The notes beneath the pieces are model-generated. The model was given only the letters and a program-made list of their open reading frames with translations. It was not told the DNA's origin and searched no databases. A program made the translations under genes and the position numbers. From Balneola sp. (lineage in GTDB: Bacteria; Bacteroidota; Rhodothermia; Balneolales; Balneolaceae), in contig NZMW01000004.1 in assembly GCA_002694685.1 (NCBI GenBank), positions 616,632-680,631 on the forward strand: DNA of 64,000 nucleotides. Reading direction: 5' to 3'. The stretch's first letter is position 1. Each line of letters starts with the position of its first letter. Positions 54,208 to 62,747 of this stretch are shown piece by piece.

Positions 54208-54705
54208 TTAGTTTTGGTTTGAGTCTTTAAGTTGATTTTTCTTTGAATCGATAACATCAACAGGTTCAACTATCCAGGTGGTGTTATCCCTATACTTTAT
54301 TCGTACTTGAACTCCTGCTGGGATTTCCCCCTCAAGAGAACGAGCCTGCCATGAAATTCCCTGAAATTTGATACGACCGTGATTGTCCAAATCATTAATA
54401 GGTTCTATAACATCTACAATCTGATCCATGGCTTCATAATCTTCGTCTGCAAATTTAAAAGAACTGTCGCCTTTGAAGTATTTGTTGATGAATGGCCGAA
54501 TGGCGATGGTCAATATAGTTGATGACATCAGCCAGACGAAGGTGGCCGTGAAAGGATCTTCAAGGAAGCCAAAATAGCGAAGCACACCAATGCCCAAACC
54601 GCTAAATCCCAAGAGAAATGCGACGCCTCCGGGCAGGGCTGCTTCCAAAAACATTAGAAGAACGCCTCCGACTAAAAAAATCCAAGTAAGAATTTCGCTA
54701 TCCAT
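54208..54705 (-). CDS. NfeD-like membrane protein
   Basis: 165 residues from the ATG at 54705 (upstream frame start rejected; the family begins near here). Three or four hydrophobic helices (about 8-75) are followed by the OB-fold NfeD domain (NHGRIKFQGISWQARSLEG, GVQVRIKYRDNTTWIVEPV). NfeD proteins are nearly always encoded with SPFH proteins, as here, where it heads the operon. Confidence 0.9.
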   Translation of the reverse strand: MDSEILTWIFLVGGVLLMFLEAALPGGVAFLLGFSGLGIGVLRYFGFLEDPFTATFVWLMSSTILTIAIRPFINKYFKGDSSFKFADEDYEAMDQIVDVIEPINDLDNHGRIKFQGISWQARSLEGEIPAGVQVRIKYRDNTTWIVEPVDVIDSKKNQLKDSNQN

Positions 54706-54872
54706 AACCTGAAGTAAAGATTTAAGTTTTAGTATAGATAGTAATTTGAACGCAAAAAAACTCAATAGAATACGATTAATTTTATGGCAGAATTTTTAAA
54801 TGCGGCACGGTATTTGGCTACTATTGCTTAAACCAAAAAGAGGCGCTTTATTTAAGCTGTCTTTCACAAATT

Positions 54873-56666
54873 ATGCCAATGAGTAAAAAGCCCGATTCCG
54901 AGAAAAAATCCATTCAGTCACTTTGGCAAACGCTGATGCAGATATTTGCACTAAGTAAGCCTTATCGGACACGCTTTTATGCTGCAACGGTAGTTACCAT
55001 TCTGGCGTCAGCGGTTTGGCTGACTGTACCCTTAGGACTCCGTGAATTACTGGACGCTGTGTTTGAATCCGGAAATAATGAGTTGCTCAACTGGCTGGCA
55101 ATGGGCTTGTTTGTGCTTTTTGTGCTGCAGGCTGCGTTCTCCTTTTTTGGGAATTATCACTTGGAATGGGTTGGAGAGCGGGTGATTACGGATCTTCGGA
55201 AGAAGGTTTATGAACATCTGCACAGACTGGGATTTAAGTTTTTTGCAGAGCGGCGACTTGGTGAAATTACTTCTCGCTTGACCAATGATGTGGGCTCGAT
55301 TCGTACTGCATTAACAGATTCGCTTCCTCAGTTACTCACCATTTCTTTTTCTTTGATTGGTTCTGTTTCGTTGATGGTGGTGCTGAACTGGCGCCTGAGT
55401 ATGGTGATCTTTGTTACGGTGCCGTTTGTGACTTTAGCCACTCGTTATTTCGGCCAAAAGATTCGTTTTCTATCCAAAGACATACAGGATGAACTGGCTG
55501 ATTCAACCGCGGTAGCTGAAGATGCACTAGGAGCGATCCGTTTAGTAAAAGCCTTTGTTCGGGAAGATTATGAGGTAGAGCGATATCAAACTGCGATCGA
55601 AAAGCTATTCAAAACGGCACGCCGGAAGGTAGTACTCACTCAATTGTTTTGGGCCGGAGTGGGGATTATGTTCATGAGTACGTTGGTCATCATCTTTTGG
55701 TATGGAGGTAAAGAGGTGCTGGCTGATCGTCTCACCGCCGGTGACTTGGTAGCTTTCATTATTTATGCGTTGAATATTTCAAGATCCATTAGTCAAACTT
55801 CAAGACTATATACTGCCGTAAATACAGCCGCAGGTGCATCTGAGCGTATTTTTGAACTGCTGGAAGAAACACCGGAAATTGAGAATAATTCGAATGCCAA
55901 ATCAATTTCAAAAGTAAAAGGAGAGATTGAGGTTAAGGATTTATGGTTTAGCTATGAAGGAGAAAAAGACGTGCTTCGTGGGATTTCTTTTAAAGCAGAC
56001 GCGGGAAAAACAATTGCCTTAGTGGGACCAAGCGGTGCCGGTAAAACTACCTTGCTAAATCTCATTCCCCGGTTTTATGATCCCCAAAAAGGAGTGATTA
56101 GTGTGGATGGGAATAATATTCAGGATGTGAAGTTTAAGTCGCTTCGGGAACATATTTCAATTGTACCGCAAGAGGTGCATTTATTCGGGACTTCCATCCG
56201 GGAAAACATAATCTATGGAAAACTGGATGCTACGGAAGAGGAAATTATTCAGGCCGCAAAAGATGCCAATGCTCACCAATTTATTATGGATACTGAGGAT
56301 GGATACAATTCTATGATTGGTGAGAAAGGAGTGAAGCTGAGTGGAGGGCAGCGTCAGCGATTGGCTATTGCCAGGGCCATTCTTAAAAACCCAGCCATCC
56401 TATTGCTTGATGAAGCGACTTCTTCCCTAGACTCTGAATCTGAAGCTCAGGTTCAGGAAGCGTTAGTCCGGTTAATGGAAAACCGAACTACCTTTGTGAT
56501 TGCTCACCGCTTGTCAACTGTGCAGCATGCAGATAGGATTTTAGTGCTGGATGAAGGTGAAATTGTAGAGCAGGGAACCCATACAGAACTTATAGAGCAA
56601 GGCGGATTATACAGTCACTTGTATGAATTACAATTCAGGGATTTAGATGAGCCAAAGGTGATGTAA
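54873..56666 (+). CDS. ABC exporter half-transporter (MsbA-like)
   Basis: 597 residues. Six-helix ABC membrane domain (about 30-310) fused to an ATPase: Walker A GPSGAGKTT, ABC signature LSGGQRQRLAIARAIL, Walker B LLLDEATSSLD and the H-loop IAHRLST. It should work as a homodimer flippase or exporter. MsbA-type lipid A transport is plausible in a Gram-negative, but other lipid or drug exporters look alike. Divergent from nfeD; start at 54873. Confidence 0.93.
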   Translation: MPMSKKPDSEKKSIQSLWQTLMQIFALSKPYRTRFYAATVVTILASAVWLTVPLGLRELLDAVFESGNNELLNWLAMGLFVLFVLQAAFSFFGNYHLEWVGERVITDLRKKVYEHLHRLGFKFFAERRLGEITSRLTNDVGSIRTALTDSLPQLLTISFSLIGSVSLMVVLNWRLSMVIFVTVPFVTLATRYFGQKIRFLSKDIQDELADSTAVAEDALGAIRLVKAFVREDYEVERYQTAIEKLFKTARRKVVLTQLFWAGVGIMFMSTLVIIFWYGGKEVLADRLTAGDLVAFIIYALNISRSISQTSRLYTAVNTAAGASERIFELLEETPEIENNSNAKSISKVKGEIEVKDLWFSYEGEKDVLRGISFKADAGKTIALVGPSGAGKTTLLNLIPRFYDPQKGVISVDGNNIQDVKFKSLREHISIVPQEVHLFGTSIRENIIYGKLDATEEEIIQAAKDANAHQFIMDTEDGYNSMIGEKGVKLSGGQRQRLAIARAILKNPAILLLDEATSSLDSESEAQVQEALVRLMENRTTFVIAHRLSTVQHADRILVLDEGEIVEQGTHTELIEQGGLYSHLYELQFRDLDEPKVM

Positions 56667-56763
56667 ATCCCATTAACCAAACCTCAATATCCAATATTCA
56701 GATACAAAGATTTTTTGACTGAATAGACCCAACCACTGGAGCTTGAACTATTAAATTTTAAAA

Positions 56764-56812
56764 TTGGTCATTGGTCATTGGTCATTGGTCATTGGTCATT
56801 GGTCATTGGTCA
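56764..56812. repeat. Heptanucleotide tandem repeat (TTGGTCA)7
   Basis: Seven perfect copies of a 7-base unit, 49 bp. It lies between the convergent ABC exporter and repeat-protein genes and touches the stop codon of the latter (56813). Confidence 0.97.
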
Positions 56813-57874
56813 TTAATTATCCGTGTTGTACATCCGAATAATATCAGAGTAGCTCAGGTTTTCAAGCAGGTTTCTTTCGTTCAGACCGTTAATATAATCA
56901 ACAGTTACATCGGCATTATACATCCCGATGATGGCCGAATACGAAAAAGTATCCAGATAGCCGCCACTTTTTAGGTCCTGAATATATCCGGTAGGTACGT
57001 CACCATTATATAAACCGATAAGCCCGGAATAAGAAAACTCATCCATTAACCCACTGGACTGCATGTCGTTGAGATAGTCAATTGTAACATCAGAGTTATA
57101 AAGTCCAATGATGGCTGAATATGAAAATTCGTCCAAATATCCTGCATCATTCATGCCATCTAAATAATCAATGGGAACATCAGTATTATAGAGGCCAATC
57201 AGGGCTGAATAGGAAAACTCATCGAGATAACCAGCCTCATTCATAGAATTCAGGTATTCCATACTTACGCCAGAATTATATAATCCAATGATAGCCGAGT
57301 AGGAGAATTCATCCAACAGATTAATGGCATTTAGACCATTTATATATTCTACGGGTACATCACTGTTGTAAAGACCAATGACTGCTGAATATGAAAACTC
57401 ATCGCCTAAATAGCCGGCATCATTCAGCTGTTCGAGATATTCGATGGGAACTCCGCTTTGGTATAAGGCCTGATAACCGGAATTGGAGTAAAAGTCTTCC
57501 AGGTCGGCTTCATTAATAGCAACTAGGTAGTCAGCAAATCCACCTTCAAATTCAAAATCTGGAATAGGAGGGATGTCAGGAATGTTGATTTCCGGGATGT
57601 TAATATTGATGTCAGGTATATTTACGGCTACTGTTTGTTGATTACTTCCAAATACAGAATTCCACGCTTGGGCCGGACTCCAGTCATGATACCAGAGAAA
57701 TGCAGCCATAAATACAGAAACAATCAGTAAAGCATTCTTAAACGTTGACCCTTCTGGAGCTTCTTGTTCTGGAGGTTGAAATGAAAAGTCATCGCCTTCT
57801 TCACTTTTTTGGCGGATATATTCATCTAAGTCAAAATTCGGATCGTTGGGCGTATTTTTAAACTGTGTACTCAT
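56813..57874 (-). CDS. Membrane-anchored 30-residue-repeat protein A, unknown function
   Basis: 353 residues. An acidic cytoplasmic N-terminus (NDPNFDLDEYIRQKSEE) is followed by one membrane helix (about 46-63), an Ile/Pro/Asp-rich linker (about 84-108), and a solenoid. Seven repeats of exactly 30 residues start at 159, 189, 219, 249, 279, 309 and 339, with pattern FSYSAIIGLYNSDV...YLNGMNDAGYLDE; a degenerate one precedes them. The repeats recall the short YIxELxxAGY helical repeats in some M56-peptidase tails, by pattern only. Twelve-plus identical residue positions per repeat suggest recent duplication. Paralogue directly upstream; 18 bp gap. Confidence 0.85.
   Translation of the reverse strand: MSTQFKNTPNDPNFDLDEYIRQKSEEGDDFSFQPPEQEAPEGSTFKNALLIVSVFMAAFLWYHDWSPAQAWNSVFGSNQQTVAVNIPDININIPEINIPDIPPIPDFEFEGGFADYLVAINEADLEDFYSNSGYQALYQSGVPIEYLEQLNDAGYLGDEFSYSAVIGLYNSDVPVEYINGLNAINLLDEFSYSAIIGLYNSGVSMEYLNSMNEAGYLDEFSYSALIGLYNTDVPIDYLDGMNDAGYLDEFSYSAIIGLYNSDVTIDYLNDMQSSGLMDEFSYSGLIGLYNGDVPTGYIQDLKSGGYLDTFSYSAIIGMYNADVTVDYINGLNERNLLENLSYSDIIRMYNTDN
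56816..57487 (-). repeat. 90-bp in-frame tandem repeats of protein A
   Basis: The 30-residue units equal 90-bp DNA repeats; the well-conserved set covers 56816-57400 and a degenerate copy precedes it. Similar 90-bp periodicity is present in gene B (about 57900-58320). Confidence 0.8.
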
Positions 57875-57892
57875 TGGAATAAATTAGTAGCG

Positions 57893-58768
57893 TTAATCGC
57901 CGTTTTCTCGTTGGTAAAGATCTACGATGTCCAGAAAGTTAAGATCTTCATAGAGTCCTTGTTCTTGAAGCTGGTCAAGAAACTCAACGGTAACACCGTT
58001 CTGATAAAAATTAGTTACATACACAAAAGACAAATCTTCAAGGTAACCGGCTTCATTTAGTTTAATTAGATAGTCTGTTGAAACATCATTTTGATAAAAG
58101 TTGGTTACATCGACAAAAGATAATTCTTCATAAACACCAGCCTCTTGAAGGCTTTCGAGATAGCTTAATGGAATTTGATTCTGGTAGTAATTGATGATGT
58201 AAACAAAAGAAAGGTCTTCAAGAAACCCCGCATTTTGAAGCTGATCGAGGTAAGAAATAGGGACATTTCCATCATAAAGTTGCCGAGCTGAAAAACTGGA
58301 AACTTCATCACCCAAATATCCTTTATCGCGAAGAATTGTTAAGTATTCGGTGATCGGCATATCCAGGCCGGCAGAGGATGGAACATCTACTCCGGGCAGT
58401 GTAGGTAAATCAGGAACCGCAGGTATAGTTGGGATTTCGGGCATCTGAACCTCAAGTCGATCTGAAACTGGCGGGGCAGTAGCAACCTGAGTCGTATTAT
58501 CATCCCCACCAAAAATAAAGGTCCACGCTTCTGATCCGCTCCAGTTATTGAACCATAAAAAAGAAGCCGCAAAGACAATAAATATCAGAATAGCATTTTT
58601 AAATTGAGAGCGGTCTTCTTCCTCAGGTTCGGCCGCAAAGAGTTCTTCATTCTGGCTTTTTTGATTGATGTATTCATCCAGATCAAAGTCGGGATCATTT
58701 TCTGCGTTGGGGTGCCGGTCTAAATCGTTAGAGAAAGAGCGTGGTTTATTCTGTTCTTTTTTTGCCAT
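57893..58768 (-). CDS. Membrane-anchored 30-residue-repeat protein B, unknown function
   Basis: 291 residues with the same plan as protein A: NDPDFDLDEYINQKSQ, helix at about 58-75 (FKNAILIFIVFAASFLWF), Trp-rich motif NWSGSEAWTFIFG, a Pro-rich linker (about 108-130), and about five 30-residue repeats from residue 150, such as LSFVYIINYYQNQIPLSYLE. Repeats differ from those of A (Tyr/Gln-rich NYYQN versus GLYNS), so A and B are old paralogues with diverged surfaces. Likely co-transcribed as the first gene. No known function. Confidence 0.85.
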   Translation of the reverse strand: MAKKEQNKPRSFSNDLDRHPNAENDPDFDLDEYINQKSQNEELFAAEPEEEDRSQFKNAILIFIVFAASFLWFNNWSGSEAWTFIFGGDDNTTQVATAPPVSDRLEVQMPEIPTIPAVPDLPTLPGVDVPSSAGLDMPITEYLTILRDKGYLGDEVSSFSARQLYDGNVPISYLDQLQNAGFLEDLSFVYIINYYQNQIPLSYLESLQEAGVYEELSFVDVTNFYQNDVSTDYLIKLNEAGYLEDLSFVYVTNFYQNGVTVEFLDQLQEQGLYEDLNFLDIVDLYQRENGD

Positions 58769-58964
58769 AATAATAGAATGTTTATCTATGGACGAATTTG
58801 TGAAGCAATTTGTTTCAATTAAATCAGGATAGGATAGATTTTTTTAGGAGTTAAGCTGACCTCTCCTTGGTGAATGTCATATAAGAGTTTTTTATTTCAT
58901 TTTTCGGAAATTAAAAACAAAGATGTATAATAAGCCGTTAATTTTTCATTTTTTAGGAGTAAAA

Positions 58965-60077
58965 ATGCGATCTGCTCTATTAATGGTGCCACTACTATTT
59001 GTTTTTGTTTTAGCTGCTTGCCAAGAAGAAGTCCCTACTGAGAAAGCTTCACTACAATCAGTGGAAATTAAGGATGTGATGAAGTTTGATGAAAATAGTG
59101 CGGAGACCGGTGATCCCGAGGTGTTTCTTAGCACTCCCTATCAAACTGCTACTGATGATGAGGGTCGAATCTATATTCAAGATGTTCCACTTGGTAAGTT
59201 TTTCGTGTTTAATGAAGCGGGCGAATATCAAGATGTTTTTGGAGGAAGAGGAAGAGGGCCGGGAGAGTTTGAGAATATTCGTGAAATAGCCATGCTGGAT
59301 AATTCCAGATTCCTTGTTTACGATTATATGTCTCGGCGCGCCACGGTTTTTAATAAGGAGTTAGATGTAGAAAAGATTCTTGATATGGAATACAATAATT
59401 CAGTATCAGATATATCTGATTTTACTGAAGGTGAACTGCTTCTGTCAAATTTCCGTGAGGGGCACTTACTTCAGGTTTATAGCTTAGAAGAAGAACAAAT
59501 TACTGATCAGATAATACCCATTAAAGAAGTTCTGTCAAAAGAAGATGAGAGTGAAGAACGATTTCTGGAGACTACAGGAGGTTACGTAATAAAAATTACA
59601 GAAAAGCTAATCGCTTTTACTCCAGAATACTATTCCGGCCAAATGTATTTGTATGAGAAGTCTGATGATCAATGGAGTCAAGCAAGCATTATTAAGGGAT
59701 ATGAAGATGTTCAGAAACCTTTCAGTATTCATGAAACTATGAATGAACCCCATGAAAGAGCAATGCTTATAAGCATTAATCCTAATGGAGGTTATCTTGG
59801 TTATGAGTACCATTCCTATTCTCAAGGCTTATATAAACTTGAAGGAAATAGATTTGCCCATATATCTTTCCGAGATGCCGATCCCGAGAAAACCGAGTTG
59901 AGGTTTATCTATGAGATATTTGATGCTGAAACCGGACAGCTCGAAAAAGCTGCTGAGATTGATAGCCTTCGAGCGGACTATCCCCCTGAAACCATCCCCG
60001 TTCATGTGGATGAAAAAGGCTTTCTATATGTAGCAGATATTACGGGTAGTGTTAGAAAGATTGAGGTGCTCTGGTAA
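58965..60077 (+). CDS. 6-bladed beta-propeller lipoprotein
   Basis: 370 residues from the ATG at 58965, preceded by AGGAGT; the ATG at 58923 is open but would hide the signal peptide. A lipoprotein signal (MRSALLMVPLLFVFVLAAC) has the lipobox LAAC. The mature part shows repeated propeller strands (DDEGRIYIQDVPLGKFFVFNEAGE, FGGRGRGPGEFENIREIAMLDN, DEKGFLYVADITGSVRKIEVLW) as in the 6-bladed (NHL-like) family of Bacteroidota. It is anchored to a membrane facing the periplasm or the outside; ligand unknown. Confidence 0.82.
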   Translation: MRSALLMVPLLFVFVLAACQEEVPTEKASLQSVEIKDVMKFDENSAETGDPEVFLSTPYQTATDDEGRIYIQDVPLGKFFVFNEAGEYQDVFGGRGRGPGEFENIREIAMLDNSRFLVYDYMSRRATVFNKELDVEKILDMEYNNSVSDISDFTEGELLLSNFREGHLLQVYSLEEEQITDQIIPIKEVLSKEDESEERFLETTGGYVIKITEKLIAFTPEYYSGQMYLYEKSDDQWSQASIIKGYEDVQKPFSIHETMNEPHERAMLISINPNGGYLGYEYHSYSQGLYKLEGNRFAHISFRDADPEKTELRFIYEIFDAETGQLEKAAEIDSLRADYPPETIPVHVDEKGFLYVADITGSVRKIEVLW

Positions 60078-60089
60078 GGTTAATTCAAA

Positions 60090-61046
60090 TCAAAAAGGCA
60101 GATTATCAAAATCTACATTCCCACCGGTTATAATGATACCGACTTTTTTGCCTTTTACATCTATCTTTCCATCAAATACAGCCGCAACGGGAACTGCGCA
60201 TGAAGACTCGATAATCATATTCATACGTTCCCAAATGTAACGCATGGCTTCAATGATAGAACCCTCAGAAACGGTGACAATATCATCCACGTATTTCTGG
60301 ATGAGGGTGAAGGGAAGTTCTCCAAGTGAAGTACGGAGTCCATCTGCAATGGTGTCCGGGTTCTTGACTGGTATGAGCTCGCCTTTCTTAAATGACCGGT
60401 AAGCATCATCAGCGTTAGCAGGCTCAGCTCCAATTACTTTTATTTCCGGTTTTACGGATTTTGCCGCCAAAGCCGTTCCACTTAATAATCCCCCACCACC
60501 CACCGGCGCCATGATGATATCTAAATCGGGATAATCTTCCAGCAGTTCAATGGCAGCAGTTCCTTGTCCTGCAATAATTCGGGCATCATTATAGGGATGA
60601 ATAAAAGTAGCTCCGGTTTTCTCAACCACTTTTTCTAAAGTTGTCTCCCGGGATTCAAGTGTTGATTCACAAAAGGTGACTTCGGCTCCATAGCCTTTTA
60701 CAGCTTTTACTTTAACTTTAGGAGCATTTTCAGGCATGACTACATAAGCCGGAATACCTCTTAATTTTGCAGCCAATGCAACTGCCTGGGCATGGTTACC
60801 AGAGGAATGGGTAGCAACTCCTTTTGATGCTTCTTCATCCGACAAAGAAAAAATAGCATTAGAGCCACCACGGAATTTAAAGGCTCCCACTTTCTGAAAA
60901 TTCTCACACTTAAAGAATATATCACCGCCCACTTTTTCATTTACCTGAGTGCTTGTCAAAACAGGAGTACGGTTAATGTATTTCTGAATTCTGGAATGAG
61001 CTTTCTGAATATCGGAAAAGGAGGGAGGTGTTAATACAGAATGCAT
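60090..61046 (-). CDS. Threonine/serine dehydratase
   Basis: 318-residue fold type II PLP enzyme. The PLP Lys lies in KVGAFKFRGG near residue 59; SSGNHAQAVALAA and the phosphate loop GGGGLLSG are present. No C-terminal ACT-type regulatory domain, so it resembles the catabolic/serine racemase or threo-3-hydroxyaspartate lyase subset and not biosynthetic IlvA. Which 2-oxoacid or racemase reaction is catalysed is unclear. Probably in one operon with the AsmA-like gene (5 bp gap). Confidence 0.88.
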   Translation of the reverse strand: MHSVLTPPSFSDIQKAHSRIQKYINRTPVLTSTQVNEKVGGDIFFKCENFQKVGAFKFRGGSNAIFSLSDEEASKGVATHSSGNHAQAVALAAKLRGIPAYVVMPENAPKVKVKAVKGYGAEVTFCESTLESRETTLEKVVEKTGATFIHPYNDARIIAGQGTAAIELLEDYPDLDIIMAPVGGGGLLSGTALAAKSVKPEIKVIGAEPANADDAYRSFKKGELIPVKNPDTIADGLRTSLGELPFTLIQKYVDDIVTVSEGSIIEAMRYIWERMNMIIESSCAVPVAAVFDGKIDVKGKKVGIIITGGNVDFDNLPF

Positions 61047-61051
61047 GGCTA

Positions 61052-62638
61052 TTATTTAATGACTTGTTTGATGCCTTCCAGCAGCGATTTCCACCAGTAA
61101 GCAAAAATTGATTTTTCTTTATCTCTTGGAAATGTAAAGATACCAACGCGCGGCTTATCGCCAAGATTATCAGATTTAAGTACAAAGGTATTTGCTATAA
61201 AATCACCAGCCCATTGCTTCAGGCCTTTCTTTTGAGGGTTATCTTTATTCAGAAAAGAAACCTTTAGGTCTTTATATAGGAGAGTAACTTCTCCCGATGA
61301 AGCGCTGGAGTTGAGTTCCATATTTGCACTTAAGCTTTCAACAAATCCATCTTCTATTTCAACAAAAGCAACGTTATTGAGCATGTTAGCCGCGTCTTTA
61401 GGATCAAAACTATCCAGCTGTACGTGAACAGTGTGGGAGTTGAGGTTGTCAAATGTTGCGTAACCAACATCAAGGGTAAGGGGGGAAGTATTCATAAACC
61501 TGGCGTTGATGTTGAGCCTTAACGAATCGTTATAAAATTCCGGATGACTTTCCGTCCTAAGGTTAGTGACTGTTGCGTTGATATCATTAAAAGAAATACT
61601 TCCCGGTTCTTCTGAAGGCGGCTTATGTTCCTGATAGGTAATATCAGTGTCAGAAATATTTATCGTATTCAGTCCAAAAGAAAAATCGGTGGATGTAGCT
61701 AGCTCGTGCAGTAAAGGCTTAGTATTATAACCGGGTAGCCGCTCTTTTTGCTTATCTCTAAACACTTCCATTTGGGCACCTGTAATCTGCATGGAATCAA
61801 TTTCGAGCTGATTTGAAGCAAGGGAATCAAGAGTAAACCCAATAAGCTCAAGTGCAGGAATATTTAGATCAATACGATCAATCTGGCGGTCTAATATTTC
61901 TGAAAACCGATATTTTTGGACTACTGGGGTGAGGGCTACATTGTCCAGCGAAAGATATTCCGCTTTCTTCTCAAAATGAAAATCACCTACCGTGAACTGA
62001 TATAATTTCTTTTCCAGTGACCATTTTATGCCAGAACCATTAATGGTGAGGTTATCCATGAAAATAAGTTCTGAACCATCCAGCAATTGATTGACATCAA
62101 CATCTTGAGCTCGGAGTGAAAGGTCGGCAACCGTGACCAATTCTTCCCCATTTTGCCGCACCAGCTTTCCCGATCCACTATTAATAATCAGGTTAAATGT
62201 TGAAATTTTGTCTGCTATTTCCTCAGCCTCACCATTACTTGAACGGCTAAAAGCATTTGATGAGTAATCCCGCGTAAAAACTTCCACATTCGGCTTATTG
62301 ATTACAATAGATTTGAATACAGGAAACGATCTGTTCAGCAGACTAAACCATTGAATACCGTTAATAGAAATGGTTTGTGCCGAAATTTTACGGATATGAG
62401 GCGAGGCGCTATCAGGCTTTACAACAACTGAATCTACAGAAATCGACCGCCCAAGAATTCCAATATCAAAGGTTGAGTAGTCAAGGATGTAATCCTGATT
62501 CGTTTGTTTTCTAAACTCTTCAGTAAGTGCTTTCTTGAGAGGTTCATTCAAAAAAATTGGGGCAATTACAGCAGCACTGCCAACCAAAACGAGAATGGAA
62601 ATAACAATAATTAAAAAAACCTTTAGTGTTTTTTTCAT
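61052..62638 (-). CDS. AsmA/DUF748-like membrane-anchored protein
   Basis: 528 residues from the ATG at 62638; a TTG at 62671 is rejected. N-terminal helix (about 5-25, VFLIIVISILVLVGSAAVIAP), then long beta-rich chain with AsmA-type traits (RKISAQTISINGIQWFSLLNRS; SLDNVALTPVV; LTLDVGYATFDNLNSHTVHVQ). AsmA-like proteins span the periplasm and help move phospholipids between membranes. Assignment is by pattern. Same strand as the dehydratase. Confidence 0.7.
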   Translation of the reverse strand: MKKTLKVFLIIVISILVLVGSAAVIAPIFLNEPLKKALTEEFRKQTNQDYILDYSTFDIGILGRSISVDSVVVKPDSASPHIRKISAQTISINGIQWFSLLNRSFPVFKSIVINKPNVEVFTRDYSSNAFSRSSNGEAEEIADKISTFNLIINSGSGKLVRQNGEELVTVADLSLRAQDVDVNQLLDGSELIFMDNLTINGSGIKWSLEKKLYQFTVGDFHFEKKAEYLSLDNVALTPVVQKYRFSEILDRQIDRIDLNIPALELIGFTLDSLASNQLEIDSMQITGAQMEVFRDKQKERLPGYNTKPLLHELATSTDFSFGLNTINISDTDITYQEHKPPSEEPGSISFNDINATVTNLRTESHPEFYNDSLRLNINARFMNTSPLTLDVGYATFDNLNSHTVHVQLDSFDPKDAANMLNNVAFVEIEDGFVESLSANMELNSSASSGEVTLLYKDLKVSFLNKDNPQKKGLKQWAGDFIANTFVLKSDNLGDKPRVGIFTFPRDKEKSIFAYWWKSLLEGIKQVIK

Positions 62639-62747
62639 ATCTAAAAATTGATATAAATCCTCTAAATGCAAAAACCTTTATTGTTAAATAATTTACACTA
62701 TTTTGGTGCGCATTAACTGCTAAACATATTCACTTAAACTACCCCCA

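Noticed and set aside
56771-56974. Plus-strand ORF starting in the heptamer tract (MVIGHWSLVIGHW...)
   Set aside because: Low-complexity translation of the tandem repeat running antisense to the repeat-protein gene.
56813-58330. Regular 90-bp repeats that could suggest a CRISPR or satellite array
   Set aside because: The period equals 30 codons, the frame stays open and the repeats are protein-level; no unique spacers exist.
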